64,000 bases of DNA, from positions 1,054,001 through 1,118,000 of the forward strand of contig OY970337.1 of assembly GCA_963717475.1 (NCBI GenBank). The letters are read 5' to 3'. The notes below the pieces were generated by a model that searched no databases, had not been told where the DNA came from, and was given only the letters and a program-made list of their open reading frames with translations. The stretch is from AC-32 sp963717475 (GTDB lineage: Bacteria > Actinomycetota > Thermoleophilia > Gaiellales > Gaiellaceae). This document shows positions 42,983 to 51,786 of this stretch, in pieces. Every line of letters starts with the position of its first letter. Within the stretch, counting starts at the first letter, position 1. The position numbers and the translations under genes are program-made.

Positions 42983-43730
42983 CTACAGCCTCCATCACTC
43001 GCTCGGGGATGTCGAAGTTGGAGTGGACCTCCTGCACGTCATCGGACTCCTCGAGCGCGTCGATCAAGCGCAGCGTCTTCCGGGCGGCGCTCTCGTCCTC
43101 GAGGCTGACCGTCGTCTTGGGCACCATCGTCAGCTCGGCGGAGTCGACCTCCATGCCCGCCTCCTCGATCGCCTCGCGGACCGCGCTCAGCGACTCGGCG
43201 CCGGTCGTCACGCGGAAGCTCGAGCCGTCGAGCTCGACGTCGTCGGCTCCGCCCTCGGCCGCGGCGAGCGTCAGGTCGTCCTCGTCTGCGCCCTCGGCGT
43301 CGACGAGGATCACGCCGCGCCGCTCGAAGAGCCACGCGACTGCGCCTGACCCGCCGAGGTTGCCGTCGTACTTCGAGAAAGCGGCGCGCACGTCGGCCGC
43401 GGTGCGGTTGCGGTTGTCGGTCAGCGCCTCGACGATCACCGCGACTCCGTTCGGGCCGTAGCCCTCGTACACAACCTGCTCGAACGCCTCGGCGTCGGCG
43501 TCGGCGCCGGAGCCGCGCGCGATCGCGCGATCGATGTTGTCCTTCGGCATCGAGTAGGAGCGCGCCTTCTCGATTGCGTTCGCGAGCGCGAGGTTGGCCG
43601 CCGGGTCCGGGCCGCCTTCGCGTGCCGCGACGATCAGCGCCCGCGACAGCTTCGAGAAGAGCTGACCGCGCTTCTTGTCGGCCGCGCCCTTCTTGTGCTT
43701 GATCGAAGACCACTTGCTATGCCCGGACAC
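42975..43730 (-). CDS. yebC: YebC/PmpR-family protein
   Basis: 251 residues, standard length. N-terminal MSGHSKWSSIKHKKGAADKK and PDPAANLALANAIEKARSY, central GSGAVAWLFERRGVI and C-terminal LEESDDVQEVHSNFDIP are diagnostic. Members act as transcriptional regulators or in translation of proline stretches; the latter is notable beside two genes with long proline runs. Overlaps the upstream pdxT by 14 bp. Confidence 0.95.
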   Translation of the reverse strand: MSGHSKWSSIKHKKGAADKKRGQLFSKLSRALIVAAREGGPDPAANLALANAIEKARSYSMPKDNIDRAIARGSGADADAEAFEQVVYEGYGPNGVAVIVEALTDNRNRTAADVRAAFSKYDGNLGGSGAVAWLFERRGVILVDAEGADEDDLTLAAAEGGADDVELDGSSFRVTTGAESLSAVREAIEEAGMEVDSAELTMVPKTTVSLEDESAARKTLRLIDALEESDDVQEVHSNFDIPERVMEAVAT

Positions 43731-44283
43731 TCATCGCCTCCTTCACCAGCTCGAGAAACCGCTCGTGGACACGCGTGTCGCCGGTCAACTCGGGATGGAA
43801 CGACGCGACGATCATGCGGCCTTCGCGCAACAGCACCGGCTCGCCGTCGAGCTCGGCCAGCACCTCAACGTCCGGGCCGACGTCCTGCACGCGCGGCGCG
43901 CGGATGAAGACGCCGCGCAGGGGCCTGTCGTCGCCGTCGAGGTCGAGGTCGGCCTCGAAGCTCGCGACCTGCCGGCCGTAGGCGTTGCGCTCCACGTCGA
44001 CGTCGATCAAGCCGAGGTGCGAGCGGTCGAGCAGGATCATCCCGGCGCAGGTCCCGAATACCGGCCGCTCGAACGAGCGGATCCCCTCCTCGAGGCCGTA
44101 CAGCCGCACCAGCCGGGCGATCGCCGTCGACTCGCCGCCGGGAATGACGAGCCCGTCGAGGTCGCGCAGCTGTTCGGGCTTGCGCACTTCGACTGCCTCC
44201 GCGCCCAGGTCTCGCAGCATCGCAGCGTGCTCTCGCACGTTCCCCTGGACGGCGAGCACCCCGATTCTCGGCTTTCTGTCCAC
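43717..44283 (-). CDS. pdxT: PdxT glutaminase subunit of pyridoxal 5'-phosphate synthase
   Basis: 188 residues. Class I glutamine amidotransferase: GVLAVQGNVREHAAML, GLVIPGGESTAIARL, nucleophile Cys in VFGTCAGMILL, and catalytic His-Glu in VASFHPELTGD. Supplies ammonia to PdxS. GTG start 6 nt after TAGAAT (44295-44290). Unusually, pdxS is 3.7 kb away with its own promoter. Confidence 0.95.
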   Translation of the reverse strand: MDRKPRIGVLAVQGNVREHAAMLRDLGAEAVEVRKPEQLRDLDGLVIPGGESTAIARLVRLYGLEEGIRSFERPVFGTCAGMILLDRSHLGLIDVDVERNAYGRQVASFEADLDLDGDDRPLRGVFIRAPRVQDVGPDVEVLAELDGEPVLLREGRMIVASFHPELTGDTRVHERFLELVKEAMSVRA

Positions 44284-44448
44284 GTTTCGATTCTAGTGGC
44301 GGGACTATCCGTTCCGGCCATGCGCGCGTACAATTCGCAGCCGCAGGTGAGAGGAGAGGTCGCCCAGCCGCTTCGAACTGCTCCGGCGCGCCTACTGCGG
44401 CCAGGCGGCCGCCGGAGTGCGTGGCGCTGCGGTCCGTCGTCCGATCCG

Positions 44449-44913
44449 ATGAAGCTCGGGCGGGGCTCAGCCGGGCCGCGTCTCGGGCGCCGCGTGCTCG
44501 TCATCGACGACGAAGAAACGATCCGGCTGCTCTGCCGCGTGAATCTTTCGGCCTCCGGGATCGAGGTGCTCGAGGCCGCGGACGGCACAGCCGGCCTCGA
44601 AATGGCTCGAACGGAGCGGCCCGACCTGATCCTGCTCGACGTGATGATGCCCGGCATCGACGGCTGGGAGGTCGCGCGCAGGCTGGGCGCCGACGCCGCT
44701 ACCCGTGAGATCCCGATCGTCTTCCTGACCGCGCGGGCAGGGCAGGAGGACCGTCACCTCGGCGAAGAGGCGGGCGCCGTCGGCTACGTCGTCAAGCCCT
44801 TCGACCCCGTCTCGATCGCCACCGTGGTCGAGCTCACGCTCGCGCGCGTCAGACAAGGCGAGACAGAGGCGCTCCGCCGCGAGATCACGCACCCGGCGGA
44901 GGAAGCCAAATGA
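44449..44913 (+). CDS. Single-domain response regulator
   Basis: 154 residues from ATG 44449: RRVLVIDDEETIRLL, phosphoacceptor in DLILLDVMMPGIDGWEV, Thr/Lys in VFLTARAG and GYVVKPFDPVSIA. Nothing follows the receiver except a ~25-residue helix, so output must be through a partner. A good TACAAT box lies at 44329-44334; in-frame GTG 44347 and ATG 44320 are alternative starts that add a basic, non-conserved leader. Overlaps the kinase by 4 bp. Confidence 0.8.
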   Translation: MKLGRGSAGPRLGRRVLVIDDEETIRLLCRVNLSASGIEVLEAADGTAGLEMARTERPDLILLDVMMPGIDGWEVARRLGADAATREIPIVFLTARAGQEDRHLGEEAGAVGYVVKPFDPVSIATVVELTLARVRQGETEALRREITHPAEEAK

Positions 44914-47030
44914 CGACCGTCGACCGGCAGGCGCCCTCGCTCGAGTCGCTCGCGGAGGCCGCCGACCGAGCGAACCGCCTTCAGCGCGTCACCGGGCGGC
45001 TCGCGGGAGCGCTCACGCCGCAACAGGTGCTCGACGCGATCCTCACCGAAGGGCTCCGCGCAGCCGAGGCGCGCGCGGGCGCCATCGGGCTCCTGAGTGA
45101 GGACGGCCGCTCGATCACGCTTCTCGCACAAAGTGGCTACAGCGGCCCGGTCTTCGAGAGGTATGGGCAGTTCTCGGTCGACGCCGACCTGCCGATGTCG
45201 TATGTCGTCCGGACCGGGGAGCCGCTCTTCCTCGAGTCGCGCGCCGAGCGCAACAAGCTCTTCCCGAACCTCGAGCGAGAGGGCGGGGACGGCCACGCGA
45301 TCGCGGTGCTGCCGCTGGCGCTAGACGACCGATTGCTGGGCGTCATCGCGCTCTCCTTCGGCGAGAACATGCGCTTCGGCGACGAGCGCCGCCAGATGAA
45401 GATCACGCTCGCCGGCCAGGCGGCTCAGGCGCTGGAGCGCGCCCGGCTCTACGCGGCCGAGCAGTCCGCCCGGCAGCGGCTCGCGTTCATCGCGGAGGCG
45501 AGCGAGCTTCTCGCCTCCTCGCTCGACTACGAGCAAACGCTGCGCCGCGTCGCACAGCTCGCGGTGCCCCGCCTCGCCGACTGGTGCGCGATCGACATGG
45601 TCGGCGCGAACGGCGAGATCCAGCGCCTCGCGGTCGCGCACGAGGACCCCGAGAAGGTCAAATGGGCCCACGAGCTGCAGGAGCGGTACCCGCCCGACCC
45701 CGACCAGCCGCACGGAGTCGCCCAGGTGATCCGCTCCGGTCAGCCGGATTTCCTCCCCGAGCTGCCGGAAGAGCTCATCGACGAGGCCGTCGGCGACGAC
45801 GAGGAGCTCCGCCGGATCATCGACGAGCTCGGCCTGCGCTCGTCGATCTGCGTCCCGCTCATCGCGCGGGGCCGGACGCTGGGCGCGGTCTCGCTCATCG
45901 CCGCCGAGAAGCATCCCCCGTTCACGCAGCCCGACTTCGACCTCGCTCTGGAGCTCGCCCGTCGCGCCGGGGTCGCGGTCGACAACTCGCGCCTCTTCCA
46001 GGAGGCCGAGAAGGGAGCGAACGCAGCACGCGCCCTCGCGTACGTCGCCGACGGAGTCGTCCTGCTCGACCGCGCGGGCTTCGTCCGCCACTGGAATCCG
46101 GCCGCCGCCCTGATCACCGGCGTGTCCGAGGAGGATGCCGATGGCCGCCGGGTCGAGGCTGTCATTCCCGCCTGGGACCTGCTCAGCTCGCACGTTCCGC
46201 TTGTGGAGCCCGGCGACGCCCTCGCCCGCCCCGTGACGGTGCCGTTGACGATCCAGGGCCGGGAGCTCTGGCTCTCCGCATCCGGCGTGGACTTCGGCGA
46301 AGGCACGGTCTACGCCCTCCGCGACGTGACCGCCGAGCAGGGGCTCGAGAAGACCCGAAGCGACTTCGTCGCGACTGCTTCTCACGAGCTGCGCACGCCG
46401 CTCGCGGCCATTTACGGAGCAGTCCGCACGCTCCGGAGAGAGGACCTCGAGCTCGAGGAGGCCGACGAGTCGACCTTCCTCGAGATCATCGAGGGCGAGT
46501 CGCTCCGCCTCGCGCAGATCGTCGACCAGATCCTCGTCGCGGGGCAGATCGACGCCGACGCCGTGGCCTTCGACCTCGAGAGCTGCGACCCCGGCGAGCT
46601 CGCCGACGGCGTGATCGAGTCGGCGGCCCTTCACGTGCCGGAGGGCATCGCGCTGCGCGTGAACAGGAACACGACGCGCACGATTCTCTGCGACGTGAAC
46701 AAGCTCAGGCAGGTGCTCGTCAACCTCGTCGACAACGCGATCAAGTACTCCCCGGACGGAGGCGACGTCGAGATCAAGCTCGACTCCGTCAACGGCGAAT
46801 GCCTGATCGAGGTCGCAGACGAGGGGCTCGGGATCCCGAGCTCGGAGCGCGAGCGGATCTTCGAGAAGTTCTACCGGCTCGATCCCCAGCAGAGCCGCGG
46901 CGTCGGCGGCAGCGGGCTCGGCCTCTACATCTGCCGCGAGCTCGTCGAGCGCATGAACGGCCGGCTCGAGGTCGAGTCGGAGCCCGGCAGGGGCTCGCGG
47001 TTCACGGTCCGGCTGCCGGCCGGGGCGTAG
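44910..47030 (+). CDS. Soluble GAF-GAF-PAS histidine kinase
   Basis: 706 residues, no membrane helix. GAF 1 at ~30-175 (AGAIGLLSEDGRSITLLAQS), GAF 2 at ~190-345 (ADWCAIDMVGANGEIQRLAV), PAS at ~355-465 (DRAGFVRHWNPAAALITGV), HisKA (ATASHELRTPLAAIYGAV) and HATPase (NLVDNAIKYSPDGGD, GSGLGLYICRELVER). A cytoplasmic sensor of small ligands or redox feeding the coupled receiver protein. The end overlaps the convergent membrane-protein gene by 29 bp. Confidence 0.9.
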   Translation: MTTVDRQAPSLESLAEAADRANRLQRVTGRLAGALTPQQVLDAILTEGLRAAEARAGAIGLLSEDGRSITLLAQSGYSGPVFERYGQFSVDADLPMSYVVRTGEPLFLESRAERNKLFPNLEREGGDGHAIAVLPLALDDRLLGVIALSFGENMRFGDERRQMKITLAGQAAQALERARLYAAEQSARQRLAFIAEASELLASSLDYEQTLRRVAQLAVPRLADWCAIDMVGANGEIQRLAVAHEDPEKVKWAHELQERYPPDPDQPHGVAQVIRSGQPDFLPELPEELIDEAVGDDEELRRIIDELGLRSSICVPLIARGRTLGAVSLIAAEKHPPFTQPDFDLALELARRAGVAVDNSRLFQEAEKGANAARALAYVADGVVLLDRAGFVRHWNPAAALITGVSEEDADGRRVEAVIPAWDLLSSHVPLVEPGDALARPVTVPLTIQGRELWLSASGVDFGEGTVYALRDVTAEQGLEKTRSDFVATASHELRTPLAAIYGAVRTLRREDLELEEADESTFLEIIEGESLRLAQIVDQILVAGQIDADAVAFDLESCDPGELADGVIESAALHVPEGIALRVNRNTTRTILCDVNKLRQVLVNLVDNAIKYSPDGGDVEIKLDSVNGECLIEVADEGLGIPSSERERIFEKFYRLDPQQSRGVGGSGLGLYICRELVERMNGRLEVESEPGRGSRFTVRLPAGA

Positions 47031-47907
47031 TCTCCGGGTCCGGGTAGCGCGCCCGCACGACGATCGCCAGCGCCACGTAGACGAACCCGAGGACGACGAA
47101 CCCGAACGGCCGCGCCCAGGCGTGTCTCGGCCCCTCGCTTCCGAAGATGAGGGACAAGGGGTTGAGCGACCCGCCGGACCACTTGTCGATGAAGTGCGCT
47201 GCCGTCAGCAGAAGCCCGAACGCGCCCAGCACGGTCCAGCTCGAGCGCCTCGTCGCGCCCCCGAAGAAGACGTACGCGAGCCCGGCCAGCCCGATCAGGA
47301 TGAAGTGCCAGTCGCCCGAGTGCCAGAACCACAGAAGCGCCCCGCCGATCGTCACGCCCGAGACGACGTTCAGCCAGAACCCGTAGACGGGGTTCGCGCC
47401 GAGCGCGATCGGGAGCAGGAAGAGCCCGAAGAGGAGCGTGACCCAGGCGGACCAGTTGCCGCCGCTCGAGAGGACGTCGGTGACGAAGAACCAGCCCACG
47501 CCCGCTGCCGCGAGCACGAGCAACGGGTGGTGGAAGATGTGCAACGCCCAGAGTGCCGCGATGACGGTCAGCACTTCGAGCAGGAGCAGGCTCAGGTGGA
47601 AGCCGTGCAGCGGAGAGTCGTGCGAGAGCCAGCCGAACCAGTCCTCGAGCGCGGCGACGAAGACGGCAAAGAGCGCGACGGAGACGAACGCGAACAGGCC
47701 GGCAAGCAGCGGCCGCTCGCGGCGCCGCGCGGCGAACGCGCAGGCAGCGGCGCCCGCGAGCACGAGCGCCGACCAGCCGACGAACGCGGCCGCCTCATAA
47801 CGGTCGGACAAGGTCGACTCGAGCCAGACCGCCGCCAGAAGGATCGTCAGCGCGCCTGTGTAAGCCAGAAAGGAAGCGCTGGCCCAGCCTGCCCGGACCA
47901 CATCCAC
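47002..47907 (-). CDS. Multi-pass membrane protein of unknown function
   Basis: 301 residues with about nine membrane helices (for example ALVLAGAAACAFAARRRERP, LLLLEVLTVIAALWALHIF, LIGLAGLAYVFFGGATRR). No transporter or enzyme motif recognised. GTG start 7 nt after CAGACT. Stands alone between the kinase and pdxS. Confidence 0.65.
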   Translation of the reverse strand: MDVVRAGWASASFLAYTGALTILLAAVWLESTLSDRYEAAAFVGWSALVLAGAAACAFAARRRERPLLAGLFAFVSVALFAVFVAALEDWFGWLSHDSPLHGFHLSLLLLEVLTVIAALWALHIFHHPLLVLAAAGVGWFFVTDVLSSGGNWSAWVTLLFGLFLLPIALGANPVYGFWLNVVSGVTIGGALLWFWHSGDWHFILIGLAGLAYVFFGGATRRSSWTVLGAFGLLLTAAHFIDKWSGGSLNPLSLIFGSEGPRHAWARPFGFVVLGFVYVALAIVVRARYPDPETTPRPAAGP

Positions 47908-47943
47908 GCTGGAAAGTCTGAGATGCGCGCCGGACGGCGCGTG

Positions 47944-48829
47944 TTACCAGCCGCGCGTCTCGAGCAGCTCTTCGGGCGCGAGATCGGCGGCGGAGAGCCC
48001 GCTCATCGGATCCCCGAGACCGCCCGACACCCGCGCGAGGATCTCCGCGATCGCGGAAATGCGTCGTCGCTTCCACGATCGCCTTCGCGCGCGTCGATGG
48101 GTCGGACGACTTGAAGATCCCGGAGCCGACGAAGACACCGTCCGCGCCGAGCTGCATGCAGAGCGCGGCGTCGGCGGGAGTCGCGATCCCGCCGGCGGTG
48201 AACGTCACGACCGGCAGGCGGCCGTTCTCGGCGACCCACTTGACGAGCTCGTGGGGCGCGCGCAGCTCCTTCGCCTCCGAGTAGAGCTCCTCTTCGCCCA
48301 TCGCGCCGAGCCGGCGGATGTGGCCGAAGACCGAGCGCATGTGCGTGACCGCGTTGACGATGTCGCCGGTGCCTGCCTCGCCCTTCGTGCGGATCATGGC
48401 CGCCCCCTCGGAGATGCGGCGCAACGCCTCGCCGAGGTTCGTGCAGCCGCAGACGAACGGGACCGTGAACTGCCACTTGTCGACGTGGTGCTGGAGGTCG
48501 GCCGGCGTGAGCACCTCGCTCTCGTCGATGTAGTCGACCTCGAGCGCCTCCAGGACCTGCGCCTCGACGAAATGGCCGATGCGGCACTTGGCCATCACCG
48601 GGATCGTCACGTTCTCCTGGATCTCGCGGATCTTGTCCGGGTCGGCCATGCGAGCGACGCCGCCTTCACGGCGGATGTCGGCCGGGACTCGCTCGAGCGC
48701 CATCACGGCGACGGCGCCCGCGTCCTCGGCGATGCGCGCCTGGTCGGCGTCGGTGACGTCCATGATCACCCCGCCCTTCAGCATCTCGGCGAGGCCGGAT
48801 TTGACCCTCATCGTCCCGGTCTCGGCCAT
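47944..48829 (-). pseudogene. pdxS: PdxS subunit of pyridoxal 5'-phosphate synthase, frameshifted near the end
   Basis: 294 residues if one inserted base near 48050 is removed. Starts MAETGTMRVKSGLAEMLKGG; the catalytic lysines are in GVARMADPDKIRE-adjacent and MIRTKGEAGTGDIV segments, the phosphate loop is TFTAGGIATPADAALCM. Frame 1 ends the conserved part at EATTHFRD; the proper tail AEILARVSGGLGDPMSGL to EELLETRGW lies in the other frame and stops at 47944. Dropping a T (GATC to GAC) restores the consensus. ATG 7 nt after TAGAAT. Very likely an essential-type gene, so an assembly error is favoured. Confidence 0.9.
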
Positions 48830-48865
48830 CGGCGTGATTCTAGCCCGGCCGCTAAGGTAGAGCGC

Positions 48866-49330
48866 GTGAGGCTGGCAGCTCTTCTCTTCCTCGTGACCGT
48901 GCTGGCAGCCGGTTGCGGGGGAGGCGGCAACAGCAGCAGCTCCAGCGACGGCCCCCGGCTCTCGCGCTCCGACTATGCCGCGAAGGCCGACGCGATCTGC
49001 AAGAAGTACAACGCGAAGACGAAGCAGATCGGCAACAACTCGAAGAGCCTCTCCGATGTCGCGAGGGCGTTCGACCAGGCGCTCCCTCTCCTCGAGAACG
49101 CGCTCTCCGAGCTCAAGGCGCTCAAGCCGCCGAAGAGCGAGCAGCGCAGCGTCGACGAGTGGCTCGCGCAGTCGCAGGTCCTGAAGCACGACCTCCAGGA
49201 GATGCGCGACCAGGCGAAGGCGAAGGACCTGAAGGGCGTGCAGGAGGCATTTGCCCGGGCTTCGGCGAACGACAAGCAAGGCAACCGCCTCGCCGCCAAG
49301 CTCGGCATGAAGGTCTGCAGCAAGGGCTGA
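48866..49330 (+). CDS. Small putative lipoprotein
   Basis: 154 residues from GTG 48866. Lipobox VTVLAAGCGGGGN, Ser-rich linker, then a helical domain with two cysteines (ADAICKKYNAKTK; KLGMKVCSKG), a pattern frequent in small exported lipoproteins of this lineage. Helix-rich, maybe four-helix. TAAGGT 7 nt upstream. Function unknown. Confidence 0.7.
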   Translation: MRLAALLFLVTVLAAGCGGGGNSSSSSDGPRLSRSDYAAKADAICKKYNAKTKQIGNNSKSLSDVARAFDQALPLLENALSELKALKPPKSEQRSVDEWLAQSQVLKHDLQEMRDQAKAKDLKGVQEAFARASANDKQGNRLAAKLGMKVCSKG

Positions 49331-49337
49331 GCGCCGG

Positions 49338-49805
49338 CTACCAGCCGTTGTCGCCCGGCACGAGCGTGACCTCATCTGCAGCCGGGCGCACGTCGACCGA
49401 CGTTCGGGCCTCTCGGGCGGCATGCCGGAGGTTCTGCATGACCTCCTGGTAGTTCAGCTCCAAGGCTCGCCGCTCCCGCTCGGTCTGCTCCACCTCGTGA
49501 CGCAGGACCTTCTTCGCCTGCTCGGCCTGGTCCAGCTGCTCACGAAGCTCGCGCTCGCGCGCACCCGCTGCGTGCTCGATCGCGTCGAGCCTGGCGCTCG
49601 CATTCGCGAGCTCGTGCTCGGCGGTCTTGGCCCGCTCGCGCGCGTGCCGGAGGTTCCGGCGAAGCTGCTCCGCCTCTCCCTCGGCCCGCTCGCGAAGCTG
49701 CGCCTCGCGCTCCTTCTCAGCCCTGGTGCGGACGAGAGCCTTCTCGAGCGAGTCGGCCCGCGTTGCGAGAAGGGCGAGCTCATTCGCAAGGGTCGGTTCG
49801 TTCAT
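49338..49805 (-). CDS. Coiled-coil protein
   Basis: 155 residues, almost all heptad-rich helix (EREAQLRERAEGEAEQLRRN, AREQLDQAEQAKKVL type), with a charged Arg/Glu/Ala composition and a short C-terminal SVDVRPAADEVTLVPGD. Cytoplasmic, no membrane segment. Possibly structural; function unknown. The stop is 7 bp from the convergent lipoprotein stop. Confidence 0.6.
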   Translation of the reverse strand: MNEPTLANELALLATRADSLEKALVRTRAEKEREAQLRERAEGEAEQLRRNLRHARERAKTAEHELANASARLDAIEHAAGARERELREQLDQAEQAKKVLRHEVEQTERERRALELNYQEVMQNLRHAAREARTSVDVRPAADEVTLVPGDNGW

Positions 49806-49898
49806 GGGCTATCCCTTTCGACCCCGGAGCGCGTCCCCCTTCTCGTTCCATCTCGCGCCGCGCCGCGGCGAAAGCCAGCCCGCGCGACAGCCGCTCGA

Positions 49899-49972
49899 TG
49901 GGCCCGCCTGGATTCGAACCAGGGACCAACGGATTATGAGTCCGCTGCTCTGACCAGCTGAGCTACGGGCCC
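49899..49972 (-). tRNA. tRNA with CAT anticodon (Met or Ile2)
   Basis: 74 nt. Acceptor GGGCCCG pairs with CGGGCCC; D-arm GCTC-AGCTGGTCA-GAGC; anticodon arm GCGGA-CTCATAA-TCCGT; T-arm CCTGG-TTCGAAT-CCAGG; discriminator A. No encoded CCA. CAT could be elongator Met, or Ile2 after lysidine modification; the sequence resembles Ile2 tRNAs as much as Met and I cannot separate them by eye. Confidence 0.92.
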
Positions 49973-50025
49973 GGCGCGGCAAGCGTAGCGATGAGCCTGG
50001 TCGGGTCACGACGATGTGCCGCCGG

Positions 50026-50044
50026 CGCCGGGCTTTGCCCGGCG
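50026..50044. terminator. Strong GC hairpin between tRNA and its half copy
   Basis: CGCCGGGC-TTT-GCCCGGCG, an 8-bp perfect stem with a 3-nt loop, without a T-run. It could terminate a transcript from either side or be structure of the duplicated segment. Confidence 0.35.
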
Positions 50045-50168
50045 GGAGGCGTACGGCGCCAAGGAACCGTTGAATCGAGGCGTCGAGTGACGGCTCTGCG
50101 CACCGTCTCCTGACGACTTCGTGGGCAAGGAGGGGGCCCACGGGGGAACCAGGGGTTCCTCCGTGCTC

Positions 50169-50214
50169 AGTCCGCTGCTCTGACCAGCTGAGCTACGGGC
50201 CCGGCGCGGCAAGC
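50169..50214 (-). repeat. Duplicate of the tRNA 5' half and its upstream flank
   Basis: 46 bp identical to 49939-49984, extending to 51 of 52 with the next bases. It contains tRNA positions 1 to about 34 (mature 5' end at 50202) and 12 bp upstream, then diverges just before the anticodon. The remaining 49973-50240 interval holds the hairpin at 50026 and no gene. The apparent small frame here whose product begins MPRRARSSAGQSSGL is simply translated tRNA. Confidence 0.85.
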
Positions 50215-50240
50215 CTAGCGCCAGATCGCGCCGATTCTGG

Positions 50241-51713
50241 TCACGCGGCTTTGTCGAGCGCGACCGCCTCGCCGCCGGCCTGGCCGCGGATCACCCCCGG
50301 CTCGCGTACCGGCCGGACGAGCGTGGCCACGACCAGCGCCCCGAAGAGGAGCATGCCGATGAGCGCATAGAGGGCCGTCTGTAGGCCGTGATCGACGGCC
50401 GCTCCGCTCGACGCAGTGACCGCGTGCGCGGCCGCGTAGTCGTTCGACGCGGTTGTCGCGATTGCGCTCGCGGCGGCGAGGCCGACGGCTCCGCCGATCT
50501 GGCGGCTCGTGTTGATCAGGCCCGACGCGACGCCCGCGTCCGAGCGGTGGACTCCGGTGAGGCTGGCGATCGTCACCGGGACGAACGAGAACGCCATGCC
50601 TGCGCCGCCGAGCACGAAGGCCGGAAAGACATCCCAGAAGTAGTGCCCGTCGACAGGCAGGCGGGTGAGCCAGGCGACGGAGGCGGCAGACGCGAGTAGC
50701 CCCGCGGTGAGCGTCGGCCGCACGCCGAGCCGCCGGACGGCCGCCTGCGCGACGTTCGAGACCACGACGACCGTCAGCGCGAACGCCACGAACGCGACGC
50801 CGCTCTGGACCGCCGAGTAGCGGAGAACGTCCTGCAGATACAGCGTCAGGAGGAAGAACTCGGAGAACGCGACCGCTCCGACGATCGCCATCGCGATGTT
50901 GGCCGCCGTGAGCGTGCGCAGCCTGAAGATCCGCAGCGGCAGGAGCGGCGACGGCGACCGCAGCTCGATCAGAACGAACGCGAGCACGAGCACCGCGGCC
51001 CCGGCCAGCAACGAGAGAGTCGTGCGGGAGGCCCAACCGTCGCTGGTCGCCCGCGTCATCGCGTAGACGAGCAGCATCAGGCCGGCGGTGACGGACGCTG
51101 CGCCGGCGAAGTCGAAATGGCGGTGCTGGAGGTCGGCGCGGCTGTCGCGCAGCAGGACGGGAGTGAGCGCGATCGCGGCGAGGCCGACCGGCACGTTGAT
51201 GAAGAAGATCCAGGACCAGCTCACGTACGAGGTGAGCACGCCTCCCAGCAGGACTCCAGCGGCGGCGCCGCTACCCGAGGCCGCACCGTAGATCCCGAGC
51301 GCGACGTTCCGGTCCTTGCCCTCGGCAAAGGTCGTCATCAGGAGCGAGAGCGCAGCCGGGGCGAGCAGCGCTCCGCCCAGCCCCTGAAGCCCGCGGAAGG
51401 CGATCAGCGAGCCCGCCGACCAGGCAAGGCCGCACAGGAGCGAGCTCCCGGCGAACAGCGCGAGGCCCGCGATGAACAGCCGGCGCCGTCCGAGCAGATC
51501 GGCAAGCCGCCCTCCCAGAAGCAGCGTCCCGCCGAAGAGGATCGCGTAGGCGGAGATGACCCACTGCAAGCTCGTCTGCGAGAAGCCGAGATCCGCTTTG
51601 ATCGACGGCAGGGCGACGTTCACGATCGCCACGTCGAGGATCACCATGAACTGCGCGGTGACGATGAGAGCCAGCGCGCTCCAGCGCCGTTCCGGATTCG
51701 AGGCGACAGCCAC
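50241..51713 (-). CDS. EmrB/QacA-type (DHA2) multidrug efflux transporter
   Basis: 490 residues from GTG 51713, chosen because AGAGGA lies 7 nt upstream; TTG 51746 would start inside the operator. Fourteen membrane helices: FMVILDVAIVNVALPSIKAD (helix 1), GGRLADLLGRRRLFIAGL (motif A), GIYGAASGSGAAAGVLLGG and WSWIFFINVPVGL (motif C region). Proton-driven drug exporter. Divergent from a MarR repressor with a shared palindrome, so probably drug-inducible. Confidence 0.9.
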   Translation of the reverse strand: MAVASNPERRWSALALIVTAQFMVILDVAIVNVALPSIKADLGFSQTSLQWVISAYAILFGGTLLLGGRLADLLGRRRLFIAGLALFAGSSLLCGLAWSAGSLIAFRGLQGLGGALLAPAALSLLMTTFAEGKDRNVALGIYGAASGSGAAAGVLLGGVLTSYVSWSWIFFINVPVGLAAIALTPVLLRDSRADLQHRHFDFAGAASVTAGLMLLVYAMTRATSDGWASRTTLSLLAGAAVLVLAFVLIELRSPSPLLPLRIFRLRTLTAANIAMAIVGAVAFSEFFLLTLYLQDVLRYSAVQSGVAFVAFALTVVVVSNVAQAAVRRLGVRPTLTAGLLASAASVAWLTRLPVDGHYFWDVFPAFVLGGAGMAFSFVPVTIASLTGVHRSDAGVASGLINTSRQIGGAVGLAAASAIATTASNDYAAAHAVTASSGAAVDHGLQTALYALIGMLLFGALVVATLVRPVREPGVIRGQAGGEAVALDKAA

Positions 51714-51743
51714 GTACTTGTCCTCTCTAATCGTTGTGCTATT

Positions 51744-51767
51744 CAACGTTATGACATCACAACGTTG
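51744..51767. promoter_or_regulatory. MarR-type operator between efflux pump and regulator
   Basis: CAACGTT-N10-AACGTTG, a 24-bp imperfect palindrome (20 of 24 positions symmetric). ATGACA inside it is a plausible -35 for marR, 18 bp before the -10 TACGCT (51775-51780), which in turn is 6 nt before GTG 51787. Binding here would block both genes. Confidence 0.75.
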
Positions 51768-51786
51768 GGCGCGCTACGCTATTCCC

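Noticed and set aside
50006..50212. Open frame whose product begins MPRRARSSAGQSSGL, and a similar one at 49809-50141
   Set aside because: This peptide pattern is the well-known artefact of translating a tRNA gene on its own strand; both frames cover the tRNA or its half copy.
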